This document shows positions 38,993-51,100 of a stretch of DNA of 64,000 bases, in pieces. The notes under the pieces were generated by a model. That model was not told where the DNA came from, ran no database searches, and was given only the letters and a program-made list of their open reading frames with translations. The stretch is from Drosophila pseudoobscura (lineage: Eukaryota; Arthropoda; Insecta; Diptera; Drosophilidae). Within the stretch, counting starts at the first letter, position 1. Each line of letters begins with the position of its first letter. The stretch spans positions 7,874,001 through 7,938,000 of the forward strand of contig NC_046680.1 of the NCBI RefSeq assembly GCF_009870125.1, in the 5' to 3' direction. Made by a program: the position numbers and the translations under genes.

Positions 38993-40900
38993 TAGCCTAT
39001 TCCTTGCCAGGATTCCCCTTAGTCTCCTAAGTATTAAGCTAGACTTACGCTTAAGGCTGTCTGCAAGCTGCCTGAGAAATATATACGAATTACTTCTTAA
39101 ACGATGGACGAGTAGAGATGCAATTGCAGATCTTAGTGTGTCTTAGAGTTAATTTTAAGTTCGGAATTATCAATATCTAAAGGATTGACATTTTGGTGTA
39201 GAAAAGTTTCCATTCATTTCCCTCAAAAGACCTCCAATATTTGTAGATATATTTCATATTTGATAGCCACCATTCGCTACCTCCCATAATCCTTTACTTT
39301 CCATTTTAGATAAGTGTTTCTGCGCCCTCAGCCCGCTCTCGCGAGTTCCCATCGGTTTGGTTTATTTGAGGGGTTTTTTTTTCGGCGTTCGCATGCAAGC
39401 GATGGCAGCAATTACCAATACTCGATACCCCCACACAGATACACCCACACCTAGAGAAGGAGAGTGGGAGAGAGTGAAAGTGGATAAAATTCATTGGTGT
39501 GCGTGTAGGGAAAAATTAGATAAAACACCTACGAAGCGCTGAATATGCCGCAGTCTGCAAGGAAAGCGCGCGTCGTGCAAATCGTATCGAAAGGAAAACG
39601 GAACAACAAAAATACCCAAAAAAACAAAAACCAGTAAACGGAAAACAGAAAACAGAAGAGCGGAAAGCAGCGAGTCAGAATCGGAAGCGGAAAGTGTAGT
39701 GTATGCAAAGTAGATGTGATTACGTTCGAGTGAGAAATGCAATAGAGGTTCTTGGGTTCTTGGACTCTTGAGCTGTTGGCCGTGCACTGACCAGTGGCAG
39801 GGTCATGCACGGCTCTGTCAAGTTCAATGCACCCGACACCCCCCCTTGACAGTTCGCCACTCAATGTAGAAGGAAACCCCTGGGCTCCGGAATGAATAAT
39901 GCATAGATCGTTTGCGCTGACAGTCGCGGAAGTGCAATCAAAGTGGATGCCATAAATCCTAATCAGAGAAGCCACATGGCGGTGGTTTCCCTAATTGGTA
40001 GTGACATTTACGGTAGCCCCGTACCCCACGTACCCCCAGGAGATCTATCCAAAATTGGGTCAACCGTTGTGTTTTGGGGGGAATGGAAAAACCTTCAAAG
40101 GGATACGCACGCACTTCTCTCTGGACGAAACTGTGTCAAGTGGGTCTTAAAATTTGACCGCACGCCACTGGAATAGCGTTACTCATCCATCGAGCAGCAG
40201 CGTGTCTTCCTCTTCGTGTAGGTGGTCGCAAGGACCTTGGGGCAGGACTTTGTGACCTGTTCGGCTAGTTCTTTCATAAATTCACCCCTCTCTGGGTTCT
40301 GCTCCAATTTCAATAATACTCGTAAACCCCTTCCAAATCAGAAAATCGATTCGCGCGGCTAATTGGTGTGTTTTCATCGCTCTGCCATTTTATATATCTG
40401 CCCTGGTCCTGGGGTCTGCAGTCGGCCCCAATAAGTAGGCAACGTCCTGTGCATTCAACGTCACACGAGTTGAATGCATTCGAGGCGCTGTGCGGCTTTT
40501 GGTAAACTAAATAAATAAAACATAATACAAATCACAAATGTGAGACCACACCGCCTCCATCCACCGCCCCCGTCATTGGGTATGCACACACGCAAGGACC
40601 ATGGCGTAGGATGGGAAGGAGCACGTGGAATGGTGTTAGGGCTAGGGACTACGTTGTCCAGTCGGCCATCTGAGCGTGTGCATTTGTCAACTCAGACGTC
40701 GTTTAACCTACCAGGACAACGGTCGACTCCGCGCTTCGCGCTTTGAGTAAGGTTTTCCGCAGCTTTTCCAGTGCCAAGTGTGAAGTGAGTCAAACCGCAG
40801 TGCTAAATGAATCGCGATTGGGGAAATGTGAAGAGTCGTGGACTCTAAGAGTGCTACGACGTGTACAGAGACTCTGCAATAAAAAAAACATAAATTGGCG
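38993..40900. other. stall 3' UTR and intergenic spacer
   Basis: No canonical AATAAA is obvious just after the stall stop codon. The first AATAAA in an A-rich context is near 40,509. Small frames here have no recognisable product. Confidence 0.5.
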
Positions 40901-40961
40901 ATGCCGCCGAAGCGTCGGAGAAGATTCCAAGGCCTATATTACCATTCATCGCCACCCAAAG
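40901..40961 (+). CDS. Candidate alternative first coding exon of the ankyrin/Dpy-30 gene
   Basis: ATG at 40,901 opens 20 codons (MPPKRRRRFQGLYYHSSPPK) and ends at an excellent donor AAAG|gtgagtg in phase 1. Exon 2 of the downstream gene (42,792) has a phase-1 acceptor, so splicing across would replace the N-terminal 26 residues with a strongly basic one. It may instead be an untranslated leader exon. Confidence 0.35.
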
Positions 40962-42192
40962 GTGAGTGTTTCAACGAATAAATATTCACATTCATTCTTT
41001 ATAATTGTGGGAAATTGTGGTGATAACACGCAGGTTGCCAGAAGGAAGGTTCTTGGCCAAAATTTGCATATTGCGTGCCATAAAAGGGTGTCCGCTCAAC
41101 AAGTTACATTGTTCAGGGGGTTGAACGAAGACAGGGAGTGAGTGCCACATTAAGTGGCAAACACTAATGCGCCATTTCCGTTTTCGTGGCACTTTCGAGC
41201 AGTTTTTATTGCCACTCAACCTCATCAGTATGTGCTAGGGAGCCCCTCTAATGATTCATTCCATTCAACTAATTTACATGTCACACAAAAACGAAACACA
41301 AAGCGTTCAAGGAATGTTCCTCAGGTGTAGGAGTACGAGCAACACACCAGGAATAGACTAAGGAGACCTTGACATATCAGATATGTGTGCTTGTTTGGTC
41401 AAAGGTAGACTCGAAGCAACTATGTGGTGTTCTGGGAAATAATTTCACTGGAGGAGAGATTTGCACTAGAGTTTTTCAAGGATTACCTTGACGAAGAAGG
41501 TCTGAAGTGAATTTTAACGTACTGTGCATGAATCATTTCTTTGGCTTAAGCTTTCTTAAAACTTAAGTAAAACATAGAATTCCATTGAAAATAAAAAACA
41601 GACTCGGAACTTGTGCATTTGGAAAACCCAAAACTCCGTGAAAATATTTTCCCTGTATATTTTGTGATACGAAAAATGTCTAGCAAGTGTCGGTCAAACG
41701 GAAATTCAAAGTATTTCCACATATTTGCATAGTGCCTTCGCCACCCACAACAAGAACCCATCGATGGGCTAATGAAAATGTTTTATTTGTGCTTTATATA
41801 CTCACTCGTAACACACGCCACACAAAGGGACCAAAATGTTATTTATTCATGGCAGGAGTTGTAGGAGCGCGAACAGGACGCAATTATTCCGACTACTTCC
41901 CTTTCTTCGTCGACTGTGTAGCGGTCTGCACTCTCCTTGACCACAACACAAATTCAACACCTTTCGACGTGGCCAGGAATTAGTTTGCCAACGCGGCTCA
42001 AGCGGGCCAGACGCAAATAAAATAGAACTACTCTGATAGTAGGACGAACAACTAAGGAAAGTATGGGATAAAGGAGAGAGTAGGCTATGACTTTTCCTCT
42101 GCCAAATAGACCACATAGTCAGTCTATATTTCATCATTCTATATACAATAAATATATTACTGTTTCAATAATTCACTTTGAAATCAACGAAA
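40962..42192. other. Spacer or first intron before the ankyrin/Dpy-30 gene
   Basis: No gene recognised. If the exon ending at 40,961 is real, this is intron sequence. Confidence 0.45.
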
Positions 42193-45100
42193 ATGTTTGG
42201 TCCACTTACAGTAATGCCGATGAACGGACAAACAGGCGGCCTGAATGGAAGCAAGCGTCGCAACAACGATGGTGCGTATTGTGTTATTGGGATTGGGGGA
42301 TCCTCCACAGCCAGATGTCATTTTCTCCCATCAATAACATCAATGATTCAGTGGTATTGGCACATTGCAACTCTTGAAAAACCCGACTCTGGGCGGTTCA
42401 AGGGGCAGACTTTCCACTTAAAAGTTCTCCGATGACCTTGGCGCATTTCAAGTTGGCGAAAACTTTCTCCAGCGGAAATTGTCTTGAGTTTTTCGTATAA
42501 TGCCACTTTAAGCGAACTGCCGAGTGCAGGTCGCGAGTCACACAACTTGAACATTTATTGCATTTTATTTTCGTATTCGTTTTAATTTAGTTTTCAGTTC
42601 GTTTGCTTTTTTGGCAAATTGCATGCAAACACGAACGAAGAAGGGTGCCAATGAAATGGAAATCGCTTAAGGGCGATCATAGCGAATGGGTTGGGATTGG
42701 GATTGGGGTTGGAGGTGGCGTCGGGAAAGGGGCGGTGGTGCTGGTGAAATTAATTTCTACGTTTTCAATTTCCCACTTTTTTGGCTAATAGATTTCTCGG
42801 TAAAGCTATCCACCATTCGTATCTGGATGCACGAAAAGGACATTGGCAAACTGACACGCATTCTGTGGGCGGGCCAAGGACATCGCTTGTGCCAGCAGGC
42901 CAGCAATAATGGGCGTGTCAAGCGTTTCCTTGCCGCCGTGCCACATGTCATGGTAAGGCAATGCACTGAAAATCCCACTGCCTCTTTTACCAAATGACTC
43001 CACAGAATGCCATTAAGGATCTGCATCAGGCGGTGATCGACAACAATTTGGAAACGGTGCAGGCGCAGCTGGAGCCTCCCGTGCCCGCTGCCTTGGTGAC
43101 CTGCAAGGACGGCAATGGACTGAATGTCATCCACAAGGCCGCCGGCTTGGGCCACACCAAGATCCTGGAGTATCTGGTCGGTCTCTGGCCGGAGGGCGCC
43201 CACGAGATGGACATCACCGGCAAGACGCCGCTCCATTGGGCAGCCAGTGCCAAAAACAACATGCGCTGCTATACCCTGCTCACCCAGGCGGGTTGTGACG
43301 AGGAGGCCCTCGACTATGTGAGTGGGGGATGGCAATCAGCCGAGCAATTAAAATGATTCATTGGGGCAATTTCAGAAAATGAAGACAGCCTCGTACTACC
43401 GCCACAAGCCGCACGAAATCGAGCGGGCTTTCCTCGTCTATGTCCCGGAGGCACCGCGTGTCTCCCCCGAGAGCATCACTGACTGGGAGGCCTTGAGCAA
43501 TGAGAATGGCGAGAATGGTGCCGGAGGCGATGCGGGCAGCAAGGTAAGTCGGGGAGGGCGTAGGCAGCAACTTGTGGGGAATCCCTACACCATCTATCTG
43601 TTTAATTCACAGAAATTGGACATTAAAATGACACCGGCTGTGAATGGACGTAAATCGCTGGACGACAGCATCGAGAACACTTCGGAGCTGGACACAAACG
43701 ATGGGTGAGTGGGTGGTGAAGCACCTAAGGGCAGACAGAGACAGGGATTAGGCTAAGTTTTGGCTGCGCTGGATTCAGTTTTTGTTTGATTTTTGTGCGT
43801 TCTTTGTGGGGCATTGCTTTGAGAGAACATTTTTTGCATTTTGAAACCGCAGTACAAGTGCCAATGATGACGAAGAGGATTTGTCCAAAGCGGATTTGGA
43901 TGCGGATGTAGATCCGGTACCGGTTCCGCCGGAAGTATCGCCATTGCAGCGCAGACCGGAAACGCCGGCCACATTCAACAATGGCCACATTAATGGCGAT
44001 ATCGAAGGCGACACCGAAGACAGTGAGGCGGAGGTAAGTGTTGCCTTTTTGCTTGTGGATTGCGTCTTTCGTTTGCTTTCGTTGGTCTTTGCTTGCACTC
44101 CTCCAAAAGCTTTCTCTGTGTTGCACTCGGATTTTCTTTGGTGTCACAGGCGGGGTGAGGGCTCTGTGAAAGTAAGCCATTGTCGGCTCTCGCTTTCCCC
44201 TTCACCACTCTATATCTATGCGCTTTTTGTTTAGACCTCTTAAGTACTTCTCTGCTGTACATACAATGAATCGAAGGCTGAGATCGTAGTAAAACAATCC
44301 TTTGAATCACTCGGAAAGCAATCAGTCGACAATTGTTTACTTTTACAGAATATTGCAAGAGCTATAAGCGGCGGTAAAGAAGGAGAAGATGGCCAGGGTG
44401 GAGAGGAGGATCAAGAAAAACAGGAGGAACCGAAGGAACCGAAGGAACAGGAGTCTGCTGCAAACGAGGAATTGAATGATGAGCAGGAAAACCACGATGA
44501 AAATGTCGCAGAGAGTAATGATGTGGAACAGAAGGAGGAGGAGCAGCCTGCCACAGAGAGTGAGCCAGAAGTTAACGAAAAGACTGAAGAGGCGGAGCCA
44601 GAGATGGAAGCTGAAGAGGAACTGCCAGAGGCGGCAGTTGAAGAGGAAAAGATCACCAAGTTGGAGGAGCCAGTGGAACCAGTGGCTGAGGAGAAGGAGA
44701 TACAGGATCAGGATAATGTAGAGAATGATGAGAACGATGACGATGATGAGGTACACTTTGGCGTGCTCTAGTTGTCCAACGTGCAAAGTTTTTTTGTAGT
44801 TTGTATTGTGTGTGCCATTCAACCGCTCAAACCACTTTTTCCAAATCTTCAAACTCAACTGTGAACTGTAAAATGAAAGCAAACTAACTATCTAACAACC
44901 AATCAATCAATCAATCAAATGCAGCAGGCACCCAAATTCCATTCATTCTAATTGTTTTCCACACCAAAAATAACAGCAGAAACTACAGCAAGAGCCACAG
45001 CCACAGCAACAGCAACAACTGCAGCCGCAATCCAAGAAAGAATAACAGTAGCAATCAGCTTATATAATTATATAACCAGACTTTTTACTTCTTTATGCAG

Positions 45101-48100
45101 CTATACATAGACTCTTTATATATACCAATATATTTTGTAAAAGCAACTGGAAGTAAAAAAAATAATATTAAACCATAAACGATTACAGTAACCAATTAAA
45201 ATGGAATGCAAAACCTGCAACTTGTGTCTTTTGGTTATCGTTTCCATTGCACCCCACCTCCCACTCCAAAAAGAGAAATAAGCCCCCAATTCCCATGTAT
45301 TGTGTTTCCGTTTCTGTTTCCCTTTCAGTTTCGATTTTCATTTAAGTTTCGGTTTCAGTTCGTTTTGTGTACCATCCATTTGTATACTCGTATTCATTCC
45401 AGTCCCTTAGATCAAATCAATGCCAGTGTCTGCCCTGCCCCCGATTTGCGGCACTATCGATTGGCGAAAATCAGCAGCTGTTTACCCACAGATATACTTT
45501 ATAATAATGCACTCACTCCCATAGCGCTTTCACTGACATGTGGAGACGGAAAGACGATAGCCGCGCACCAGCCTCAGAGCCAGAGCTCCTCAACTGTCAG
45601 AGCGGCAGCCAGGCCAGAGTCCAAATGGCAAAGGAACATGCAAACGTCAAAACATTTGCAGTTGCAGGCATTAGATAGATGATATATGATATATGTATAT
45701 CTACATATGGTATATATCAAATTGCTATATATACACATTCCAGTTGGTGCAATGTTGCAACGATTTTCTGCAGTCCCCCACGAACGATTTGTTAAGGATA
45801 ATCAAGTTTTCCCTAGAGGTTAGGGGTTAGAAGGCATGGCAATGGTAGGAGGTGCTGCATTTCAATAAAAGTAATGAAAGTGTGGTGCAATTTGTTTCGA
45901 AAACATGGCGTATGCGTAACATTACGTATACTTGCCGTAGATTTCTATTTACCTATGGACATACATATCTATTTACTTTGTCAATTATTTAATGGGTCAA
46001 CAGCGCTGGCATTGTCATTCTGTAGTGGCACTTAGTCCTTGTAAAAACGTAGCCCCTTTCTACCTGTTTGTGTCCTGTTTGTGAGTGTTGTCATGTCACC
46101 TGCACTTTTTAGCGATAATCGACAAACGACAGTTCGCCAAGTAAAACTCAAAAAACCCTTTGTACAGGATGTGATAGCGCCAGTTACAAAGGACAGCCAG
46201 CCCCTGGAGGAGTCGCAGTCGATAGGAGGAGAACCACCAACTGAACCGGAAGCGGGACCTGACAAGGATGGCAGCGAATCCCTGACATCGGCCATGGCCA
46301 TCGAGGGCTTTGTGCAGGGCGCACCCGAGGATTATACAGTTCAGTCTCAAACTGCAATTGATGAAGTATACGATGCTATCCTTTCCTATCTTTCAATCTC
46401 TGTTTCTCTCTCTCTCTCTGTTGCTGTCTCACCAGGCTTGTCTTTTGGGTTTCATCTTTTATTTGCTAACCATTTCTGTCATCGTTTTTATTCTGGCACA
46501 CCGAACAATTACGCTTTCGATTACGCACTGAATGAATGTCTGTCTAGCAATCCCTAATTGACTGGTATTGCCTCTCCCTTCGCAGGAGGCACGCATGAAG
46601 CAGATCATCGAATCGGGGGACCTTGAGCAGCTGGCCGAGATCGTGCTGAATGGCGAGGGCGCTAGTCTGTTGAATCTCAAGTCCAAGGAGGCGGAAATAC
46701 AAGCCTTTCTCAACAACGTGCCCAGCTACATGGTAAGCGGAAGGATGTGGGGGGATGGTCGGAAGGAGTAGCCACTAATTAAGGCACGGTTCATATGCTG
46801 TTCTGACAGGAGAAAATCCATCGCGTGCACGATGCGGCACGTGACGGCAGTTTGCTGGCGCTGCAGCAGGCACTGGATCGCCGGAAGTTTGCCATTGCAA
46901 AGGACGACATATCCCCCAATGGCTCCACGGCCCTGCACGTGGCCGTGCTCTTTGGACACACGGGTGGGTGTTGGGTATACTCTCCTTCCGCTTAAATTCC
47001 CTATTTCGATTGGCTTTTTCGCTTGACTTTTTTTGTGTGCAGACATCGTTCGGTATTTGGCTTCGCGTTTTCCGGAGACCATGACAATTACGGATAATGA
47101 CGGACGCACGCCGCTTCACTATGCAGCCACGATTAAGGACAATGGCCATTTCTACAACATGTTATCCCAGCTGGGCGGCAATTCCAAGGCACTGGACAAG
47201 GTGAGTGAAGGGAAAGCGGGGGGAAATACAGAATAACCACTTTTTCGGTGGCAATTTATCAATTATCCCTAATTGGAGGGAGAATTCCTGACAGCCAGAT
47301 TAGAAACACATTCTTGAAATAGTAATAGAACTGGGAACGAAAGCAACTGTTGGGGGGGCGTCTCATCGGCAAATTTCTAATAAAACTGTGTTCGAATTCT
47401 AATTCAAAGTGGGCCAAGGCGCTGGGTACTCCCATTTTCATGTCACCATGTCTGTGTCTGTGTGCCGCATCAATATGCCATAAATTTATGATAAACCCAA
47501 ACTAAATTTATTAATATTTAAAATGCAATTACAACCACAACGTTGCACGCAGCTGGGCCACACGGCCGAGTTCTATTTGGACAAGGAGAAGGCGAAGGAT
47601 ATCCTCAACTACACCGAGTTGCTCAATCTCTTTGGGGCCGAGGAGCTCGAGAATCAGTTGCTCAACGATCAAGGTAGGACAAGAGGGCTGGCACAGCACC
47701 TGACCTGACCTGTGTGTCCACCTGCAGCTGTTCCAGCTCAAGACCAGTCACAAGAGTCATACCATGATATAGCACAAACCACTCCACTCGAAATAGTATC
47801 GGGAAAGCTTACTCATTTTTCTTTGCTTTTGTGCGGCTTTTCGTTCGGTTTCATTTGAATTACGAGTACCCCCCACAAAAACAAAAAGGGGCAGAGACAC
47901 CCACCAAGTAAAGTAAACCAAAATAATTAAATACGTTGGCTTGCCATGTCAAATATATGAAAAGAGGGTGTGTACTGTACCCCCCAGAGTGGCATGGACT
48001 TGGCCCGTGCCCTGGCCGAGCATTCAGTCATCGATTTTCAGTCGCACCGTGCAGCACAAGTTGTCCTTCGCTCAATAGTCAGTCAAACACTCGTCCGCGT

Positions 48101-51100
48101 AGTCGTACCTGATTCTCAGTTGCGCTGCAAGCAAAGTACTCGTTCTCATAATGGAGGGAAATCGTGAATTTTTCAATGAAATCATTGGCAATATTGATGA
48201 CTTATTTGGTATGTAACACATATCACACACAAACACCATGCATTCGGGGTTTATTTATCCACAGAAAGCACTTGAAGCACCGTCGCCTTTTCTTCAGCAC
48301 CCATTTGGCAAACTCCCTCATTCGTGCTCGTTTCCGTGTATCAGTATCTGTGTCTCTGTACATGCTTTGGTGTTTATCATCCCGCTGTGTGTGTGTGTGT
48401 GCTGTGTAAAATGATAATCATCAAATCCAAAAATTACACCCAACGCCGCAGTTCCCGACGATCTGCACAGTGCCCGGCGAGAGCTGCAGGATGGTGAGAT
48501 CTCACGCACTCTGGAGCGCTGTTACAACGTGATAGCGGAATCGGGAAAGCTTTTGAGCGCCAGCACGGCCTCGGCCCTGTCGCACCGGAAGCCACTGAGC
48601 GCCTCATCGCTGCAGTTGTCGGTGACCAGCTTCCTGAGCCGCTTCCTCAAGCGTGCCGTCTACGAAAAGATCAAGCGCCGCCAGACGCGACTCGACCACA
48701 ATCTCTTCGATGTTCTGTGGCCGGCGATGCGCAAGACCTCGAAGGCCCGCCACCTGGAGGAGGACATCAACTGTGGCATTATCGCGCCGGACTATGATGT
48801 ATTTGTGGTTTTCCAGGAGTTCCTGGTGCCGCTGCTCAAGGACATGCACTGCCTATGCATCGATGCCGACTTTAAGCCGCAGCCGCGTCTCGCCTACTTT
48901 CCCATGGAGAACGGGGATCGACTGAACACGGCCGCCTTCGTCTACGACGATGAGTCAATTCTGGTCACGCGTTGCATTGTGGAGGCCTCGCGCAATCTCG
49001 ACCAGCTGGAGCTCCCCCTGAACCTGACCATTGGCCAGTTGGAGCAGGCCGAGCGCCTCATGATGGGCAAGATATTCACGACCAGCTTTGCGGATGCCAT
49101 TGGGGAGACGGAGTCCGGCAATTACTATACCCTCACAGAGCTGCTCGAGCCCGACTCGGAGGTGACCCTAATGCTCAGCAGTTTGGGTCTGATGATATCC
49201 CTTCTGGACACCAAAGACCTGGTGCAGGCAGCCGAGTCGACAGCATTTAATGGTGCCCTCTGGCCCTATGGCAGGGGCGTCTTTGTTAATTCCGCCCACA
49301 ACATGGCCGTGTGGCTGAACTGCCAGGAGCATTTGCGCGTGATCTCGACGACGAGCAGCAAGGATCCGGGCGATATGGGAGCGGCCTATACGCGGGTGGG
49401 ACGAGCCGTGACCTATCTGGAGACGCAGCTGCACTTTAAGGAGAGCTATCTGCTCGGATATTTGCAATCTAGGCCAGCCTTCCTGGGCACAGGCCTCAAA
49501 ATGACGACGATCGTGAAGCTGCCCAATCTGATGAAGGAGATGGACAACCTAAGGCACCTGTGCGCCGTGCGAGGGCTCAGCATGGTGACAAACCGCCTGT
49601 CCAAGCTCACGGTGCGGCTCATCAATATGCAGAGCATGGGCATTGTGGAGTATGTGCTGTTCCAGGACTATTGCACCGCCGTAACCAATATACTGTCCCT
49701 CGAGAAGGACATGTCGCTGACAAACTCCAAGCACATTGCCACCATGCTGGTGAAGATCTTCAAGCGCAAGAAGAACAGCATTGTGGATCGCAATTGAGCC
49801 TCCGGCGAATAGGATGGGATGTGATGGGATAGGTCCCCATACCCCCAATGTACATAACATACATGCTCGTACTCGTACCCGTACCTACTGTTATCTTAGA
49901 AACATACTTATATAGATCCTAACTTGATCGATTCTTGACTCTTGTGTGCCCAGCATTGCCATCAATATCCACCTACTCCTCCGCTTACGCTGAGCTTCTT
50001 CGTACGCCGCACATATTCCAAATTCCGTAATCGTAAGTTCTGATTTGAGTTTACACCTACGTACATACGTCCCGGGAATGTGATCTTGTTCCGATTTCAA
50101 TATGATTTGCAATGTTTCTTTGAGTTCCACCATCGGCATCCGCATCTTCGTTTGTTACCTCCCCACATACATCCTGCTCCTCTCGCTTTGTGTAATAGTA
50201 TAGATTTCCTGGGACTCTATCCCATGAGTGTGATACCCCCGATCCCTGAGATGGAGAGAATTACTAATGCTGTATGTTCTCTGTGCAGGTCAGGCGCAGT
50301 CCATGAGCTTTCAGGCCAATCCCATCTTCAAGACGGAGCAGGGAAAATATCTGGCAGACTGTGAGTATTAAGGAATACGGAATGGAGTCCACCGATAACA
50401 TGTATACATTATTTAAGCTCTGGCCGATCCCCTGATCAGGGCTCTCACCGAGATCGCTAACAAACGGCCCAAGGATCCCGTGGCCTATCTCACCGGCTAT
50501 CTGCAGCACTTCATGGGGGAACGGAAGCCCATCACCGAAGTGGAAGTCCACACGGGCACTTCCACCTCAAATGCCATGGTCAAATCTAATCCGATGCTGG
50601 TTGGCAGTCGCAATGGCATCGGCAATGCAGATCTCATCGAGCTAGATGCCCGATCGCTGGCCGAAGAGGAGGATATTCTGACCGTCCAGCATATGGAGGA
50701 ACGGGACGAGCATGGCCAGAGCATGTTGCACTTTGCCTGCGCCCGATCGCATCGCCGCGGCGCACTGTACACCCTCATCGAGGAGTCTGGCGTCGATATC
50801 AGCTACCGGGATGAGCTATATCGCACCGCTCGCGATGTCTCCCTTCAGGCCAATCAGCCCAACAATGCGGCAGAGATCGATCGCTATATCCTGGCCCAGG
50901 CTGCCATCGGTAGGATCGGTCGCCAAACCATTGCATTGAGATCAGAATACATCCATACATACATTCAACTCTTTTTTCAGGCCAAGTGGAACCCTTTGAT
51001 CAACTGGCATTGCAGGGCTACGATCATATCCTGGACATTGAGGATGAGAGCGGCCAGTCCATTGGGGATGTGGTTGCCACCCGACACCACGAAGCCCTGG

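Noticed and set aside
44411-44882. Long minus-strand frames opposite the acidic exon
   Set aside because: They are the complement of a GAG/GAA-rich coding exon, giving Ser/Phe/Leu-rich shadow translations.
47970-48167. 65-codon frame (MDLARALAEHSVIDFQSHRAAQ...) as an extra exon
   Set aside because: It lies just before the nested gene start with no convincing splice sites and is more likely its leader.
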